From assembly GCA_947503265.1 (NCBI GenBank), contig CANNDC010000002.1:1-64000 (forward strand): DNA of 64,000 nt, given 5' to 3'. Each line of letters starts with the position of its first letter. Positions within the stretch are counted from its first letter, which is position 1. The stretch comes from an uncultured Alteromonadaceae bacterium (GTDB lineage Bacteria > Pseudomonadota > Gammaproteobacteria > Enterobacterales > Alteromonadaceae). The notes below the pieces were generated by a model. That model made no database searches. It was not told where the DNA came from and worked only from the letters and a program-made list of their open reading frames with translations. Positions 61,120 through 64,000 of this stretch are shown piece by piece. Position numbers and translations under genes: made by a program.

Positions 61120-61824
61120 CTAGTCCCAAGCATCAGGTACAAAGAAGAAACCTTTACCCCATATAGTTTTTATTCTGAACGGATTTTTAGGATTGTCTTT
61201 TAATTTTTTCCTCAGTCTCGATATGCGCACGTCTGCAGAGCGATCCAATCCATCATATTCCCTACCAATAAGTTCTGTGTACAAAGTAGAGCGCTCTACT
61301 AGTGTTGATGCATTTACTGCTAGCTTCCACAACATATCAAATTCATGGCTTGTCAGTGGAATAGATTCATTGGCTAAAGTAACTTGACGACAATCTTTGT
61401 CAATTGACAATGTCCCAAATACTAAATGTCGCTGTGCTTGTTGTTCTTCTTGTTGCACAGGATTACTGCGTCGCATTAAAGCATGTATCCTAGCTAGCAA
61501 AACTCGCGGCTCGACGGGTTTGATCACGTAGTCATCGGCACCTAGCTCTAACCCTAAAACTTGATCGAAATCGGAACTTTTGGCAGTAAGAAATAGCAGT
61601 GGGCCAGAGAAGGTTTGCCTTAACTTTTTGCAAAGACTCAAACCATCTTCTCCTGGGAGCATGATATCCAATACAACCACATCCGGTTTAAAACTCGCAA
61701 CCATTTGAGTTACTTGATAGGAGTCATACAAACATTTGACGTCGAATTCATTCTGAACGAGGAATTCAGCGATCAACTGACTTAAGCGTTTATCGTCTTC
61801 AACTAACAATAGTTTGGTCGTCAA
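61120..61824 (-). CDS. rstA: OmpR-type response regulator, RstA-like
   Basis: 234 residues. I chose the TTG at 61824: it overlaps the previous stop as TTGA and has GGAG six bp upstream; an ATG at 61836 is the alternative. The receiver has LLLVEDDKRLSQL, the phospho-Asp in VVVLDIMLPGEDGLS, Lys in YVIKPVEPR, and the FLTAKSSD switch. The winged-helix domain reads LTSHEFDMLWKLAVNAS, then RSADVRISRLRKKLKDNP and IKTIWGKGFFF. It is close to E. coli RstA. It likely controls its own operon, including the DUF3019 and MipA-like genes. Confidence 0.92.
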   Translation of the reverse strand: MTTKLLLVEDDKRLSQLIAEFLVQNEFDVKCLYDSYQVTQMVASFKPDVVVLDIMLPGEDGLSLCKKLRQTFSGPLLFLTAKSSDFDQVLGLELGADDYVIKPVEPRVLLARIHALMRRSNPVQQEEQQAQRHLVFGTLSIDKDCRQVTLANESIPLTSHEFDMLWKLAVNASTLVERSTLYTELIGREYDGLDRSADVRISRLRKKLKDNPKNPFRIKTIWGKGFFFVPDAWD

Positions 61825-62207
61825 AACAAACTCCATGGTTGCCGTACCCGGCGGGTTTTCCTGGGAAGGTCTCGGGCTTTGATATCCAATTCGTGCTCAA
61901 ATATGGATTGGTTTTGCTGGTTTCTCAATGACAATTTAGTTGCTTTTGAAAACCTAACTTTTAATTCATCAATTGGGTTATCGTGGGGCCAGCATAGCAA
62001 GATAGCATCATCCTGATAATAACAATAAGTACCTTTGGGCAATTGTTCAAGCTTGATAGCCAACACCATCTCGCAACTTGCACCGAGCTTTTCAACTATG
62101 CAAACCTTTGGTTGTACATTCCAATTTTGTTCTGCTGCTATTGCCGAAAACTTAGGCAAAACAAGTTGCAACATGAGCACAAAAGCGCAGCAACGAATTC
62201 GCATCAT
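61821..62207 (-). CDS. DUF3019 family periplasmic protein
   Basis: 128 residues with a signal peptide (MMRIRCCAFVLMLQLVLPKFSAIAAEQN). The mature part has four Cys-containing beta stretches (PKVCIVEKLGASCEMVLAIK, TYCYYQDDAILLCWPHDN), as in DUF3019 proteins found beside rstA in Shewanella, Vibrio and Alteromonas. Function unknown; two disulfides are likely. TTGA overlap with rstA and 2 bp after the MipA-like stop show a tight operon. Confidence 0.82.
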   Translation of the reverse strand: MMRIRCCAFVLMLQLVLPKFSAIAAEQNWNVQPKVCIVEKLGASCEMVLAIKLEQLPKGTYCYYQDDAILLCWPHDNPIDELKVRFSKATKLSLRNQQNQSIFEHELDIKARDLPRKTRRVRQPWSLF

Positions 62208-62209
62208 TG

Positions 62210-63175
62210 TCAGAATCTGTACCCCGCACCGATAAACAAGCTACTCACGTTATCGCGTCTAACTATGGGGCTATTGACCATACTGGAATGCAGCTTTTGA
62301 TAAGAAGCATTCACTATCCATTGCCAATCGGCATTTATTTGCTGGGTATACAAAACAGAAATAGCCGGCTGAAAACCTCCTTTAGCTTGGTAGCTTTGGG
62401 AATGAACAAATACATCTTGGTCACTTAAACCATAATAATAATTGATCAAATTATCGCTTTTCCAAATGAGACTCGGACGAATCATCAAACTCCAATCTTC
62501 ACCGACCCAATGATGTTGATAGGTCATGGCAACCTTGTACCCCTTGTGCACAGAGCTAATATCTGTTTCCGCAGACAGGGTGAATTCAGAGTCGTCGCCG
62601 TACAAATGCATGCGTAATCCCGCATTTACTGCCCAATCACGTCGCTCAATTTGACGAATGGATATCTCTGTTTCCTGCTCAGTTTCATCGGAACTTGGCA
62701 CAGTGGGGGACAATGCACTTCCAGCAATGACAATATTGTTTGGATGCCAAAAGCTGAAGAAAGCACGTTCTCGATCAAGAGTGACGTAGGACTCAAGGCC
62801 TGCAGTTTCAGTTTGAATAAACTTATACCCCAACTCGCCATTGTCGAAATACGCATTTTCACCATACCAAGCGATATCCAGCAGAATGATTTGCGGTAGA
62901 GCATCACCATCAACCAGTGGGTTCGATTTAGCGCCCAAGCCTATCGCTACACCAATTTGCCAGTTGGATTTTTCGATGCAGGTATTGGATTTTTCACATT
63001 GATTTTCAGGCTCGGTAGAATAAGCAGTTTCTTCTGCACACAAAAAAGCACTTGCAACCAACAAAGGGACAAGAATCAATAATTGTATGGCTAATTTTAC
63101 CGCTCTAATTTTCACAGATATCTTTTTAATGTGTGCTTGTTGAACAAGATTAACAAAGCTGGTGGCCTTACTCAT
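62210..63175 (-). CDS. MipA/OmpV-family outer-membrane protein
   Basis: 321 residues from ATG 63175; a GTG at 63115 (start VKIRAVKLAIQLL) would give a more usual signal peptide and cannot be excluded. Upstream in-frame codons to 63403 overlap the divergent lipoprotein gene and are rejected. The signal peptide is cut after LCAEE. The 10-12-strand barrel of the MipA/OmpV family shows QIGVAIGLGAKSNPLVDGD, IILLDIAWYGENAYFDNGELGYK and the aromatic end SSLFIGAGYRF. First gene of the DUF3019-rstA-rstB operon. It may be a porin or scaffold responding to the RstB signal. Confidence 0.85.
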   Translation of the reverse strand: MSKATSFVNLVQQAHIKKISVKIRAVKLAIQLLILVPLLVASAFLCAEETAYSTEPENQCEKSNTCIEKSNWQIGVAIGLGAKSNPLVDGDALPQIILLDIAWYGENAYFDNGELGYKFIQTETAGLESYVTLDRERAFFSFWHPNNIVIAGSALSPTVPSSDETEQETEISIRQIERRDWAVNAGLRMHLYGDDSEFTLSAETDISSVHKGYKVAMTYQHHWVGEDWSLMIRPSLIWKSDNLINYYYGLSDQDVFVHSQSYQAKGGFQPAISVLYTQQINADWQWIVNASYQKLHSSMVNSPIVRRDNVSSLFIGAGYRF

Positions 63176-63284
63176 CCTAGGATTACAATTATTCACAATT
63201 TTTGTCATTTGGTAGCAGAAAATAGCAATGACTATGACTAGTCTGGTTATAACAATAGCGAAGTAATAGTTTGAGGTTAGACAT

Positions 63285-64000
63285 ATGAAGACCGTATTAA
63301 CTGCATCATTAACCCTAGTGGTTCTCTCCGGCGCTATCTCTGGGTGTGGAGGTTCGAGTTCCACTGATCCTGAAGTTGAACTGACAGAGCCGCCCGTTAT
63401 CAATCAAGCCAAAGCCTTTGATGGTCCTTTGAGCAGTTCAACTAGCCTAGCGGCCGAGCGCTACATTAAAAATGGCATCTATGCCGCAGCTTTTGCTGCT
63501 CGAAACGAAGTTACCTCAAATCCGAGCTTAATAAGTGATGCTGCAGCACCCACTTTTACTGAGAATTTTTCCACAACCAATACGGCTGAACAGGGGGTTG
63601 ATGAAGCCGATCGAATCGAATATGACGGCGATTACTTGTATCTCGCCACGACTCAACAATGGTTAGAAAGTGGTGTGACACAACCTGCTATTAAAGTGAT
63701 GCAACGCAATGCCGATTTTACCCTGACAGAGCTTGACCAAATTCAACCTGATCTGGATTATCTCAATATTAATGGACTGTATTTATACCAAGACCGTCTG
63801 GCCGTTATTGGCAATGATTTTCCTGTTTATCCTCTAGCTGATGTTGCTATTTTACCTTGGTATGACGCACAAGCTCGTATCGGTATCAGCATCCATGATG
63901 TGAGTACACCTAGCGATACCAGTCAAGTATCCAGCATAGAAATAGACGGCAACTTGTTATCTTCTCGGCGTATCGAAAATAATTTGTACATAGTAAGTAC
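63285..64000 (+). CDS. Beta-propeller domain lipoprotein, 5' part (runs off the window)
   Basis: The frame opens at ATG 63285 with GAGG eight bp upstream and has no stop before the window ends; about 238 residues are visible. The N-terminus MKTVLTASLTLVVLSGAISGCGG has a lipobox (ISGC), so it is a secreted lipoprotein. The stretch TTNTAEQGVDEADRIEYDGDYLYLAT is the hallmark of the secreted beta-propeller family (PF09826-like). Further blades follow (LYLYQDRLAVIGND; IGISIHDVSTPSDTSQV). Divergent from the MipA-like gene. Function unknown; such proteins are often extracellular. Confidence 0.85.
   Translation, partial: MKTVLTASLTLVVLSGAISGCGGSSSTDPEVELTEPPVINQAKAFDGPLSSSTSLAAERYIKNGIYAAAFAARNEVTSNPSLISDAAAPTFTENFSTTNTAEQGVDEADRIEYDGDYLYLATTQQWLESGVTQPAIKVMQRNADFTLTELDQIQPDLDYLNINGLYLYQDRLAVIGNDFPVYPLADVAILPWYDAQARIGISIHDVSTPSDTSQVSSIEIDGNLLSSRRIENNLYIVS

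Noticed and set aside
63176..63403. N-terminal extension of the MipA-like protein
   Set aside because: It overlaps the divergent lipoprotein gene on the other strand and lacks protein-like or signal-peptide character.
1..64000. CRISPR arrays, tRNA or rRNA genes, insertion sequences and prophage genes
   Set aside because: No regular repeat-spacer arrays, cloverleaf-type sequences, transposases or phage proteins were recognised. The 24-bp period at 31988-32048 has only three short copies in a promoter and is not a CRISPR.

Overview
The window looks like a chromosomal segment of a marine gammaproteobacterium of the order Alteromonadales, close to Alteromonas, Glaciecola or Paraglaciecola. This rests on protein character (TonB-dependent receptors with large plugs, a DcaP-like porin, a transporter-fused CrbS kinase, the RstAB-DUF3019-MipA set), on moderate GC content, and on gene orders typical of that group (argR divergent from mdh; DUF4212-actP-DUF294-exonuclease). 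No taxonomic search was possible. I see no rRNA, tRNA, CRISPR array, insertion sequence or prophage.

Layout. 1-0.8 kb: 3' end of an EF-Tu gene with a strong terminator, then a cluster of hairpins. 1.1-14.2 kb: a catabolic island of unknown substrate with two regulators (TetR, AraC), an old-yellow-enzyme reductase, two SDR dehydrogenases, a TonB receptor, a saccharopine-dehydrogenase-like protein, an SCP2-type thiolase, an acyl-CoA ligase, an acyl-CoA dehydrogenase and a small membrane protein. Together these suggest uptake, CoA activation and beta-oxidation-like breakdown of a bulky hydrophobic compound. 14.5-18.9 kb: hypothetical genes, a second-type peptide deformylase coupled to a YehS-like protein, and a hotdog thioesterase. 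18.9-31.8 kb: an acetate-use region with a DcaP-like porin, acs, crbR, crbS, DUF4212-actP, a CBS/DUF294 protein and a DnaQ-like exonuclease. The acs and DUF4212-actP promoters share a dyad at the same distance from a -10-like hexamer, a good candidate for the CrbR site.

32.0-33.4 kb: an AbiEi/AbiEii-like toxin-antitoxin operon whose promoter carries three identical 13-bp repeats exactly 24 bp apart; the toxin gene is interrupted by a one-base frameshift. 33.6-38.5 kb: a GH42-like lipoprotein glycosidase, divergent from a transglutaminase-like/TPR lipoprotein that overlaps an M28 peptidase. 38.6-46.1 kb: a probable nucleoside/nucleic-acid scavenging locus (2OG-Fe oxygenase, NupC, uridine kinase, Oar-like TonB receptor, secreted EEP nuclease). 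Three 14-bp palindromes lie in its udk/receptor divergent region.

46.2-53.2 kb: housekeeping genes (argR, mdh, ppc, an FklB-like isomerase, a SulP transporter). 53.3-59.4 kb: two tandem DsbA-like proteins, btuB preceded by a cobalamin riboswitch, srkA and ccoG. 59.6-63.2 kb: a small anchored protein and an RstB-RstA-DUF3019-MipA operon. The window ends inside a secreted beta-propeller lipoprotein.
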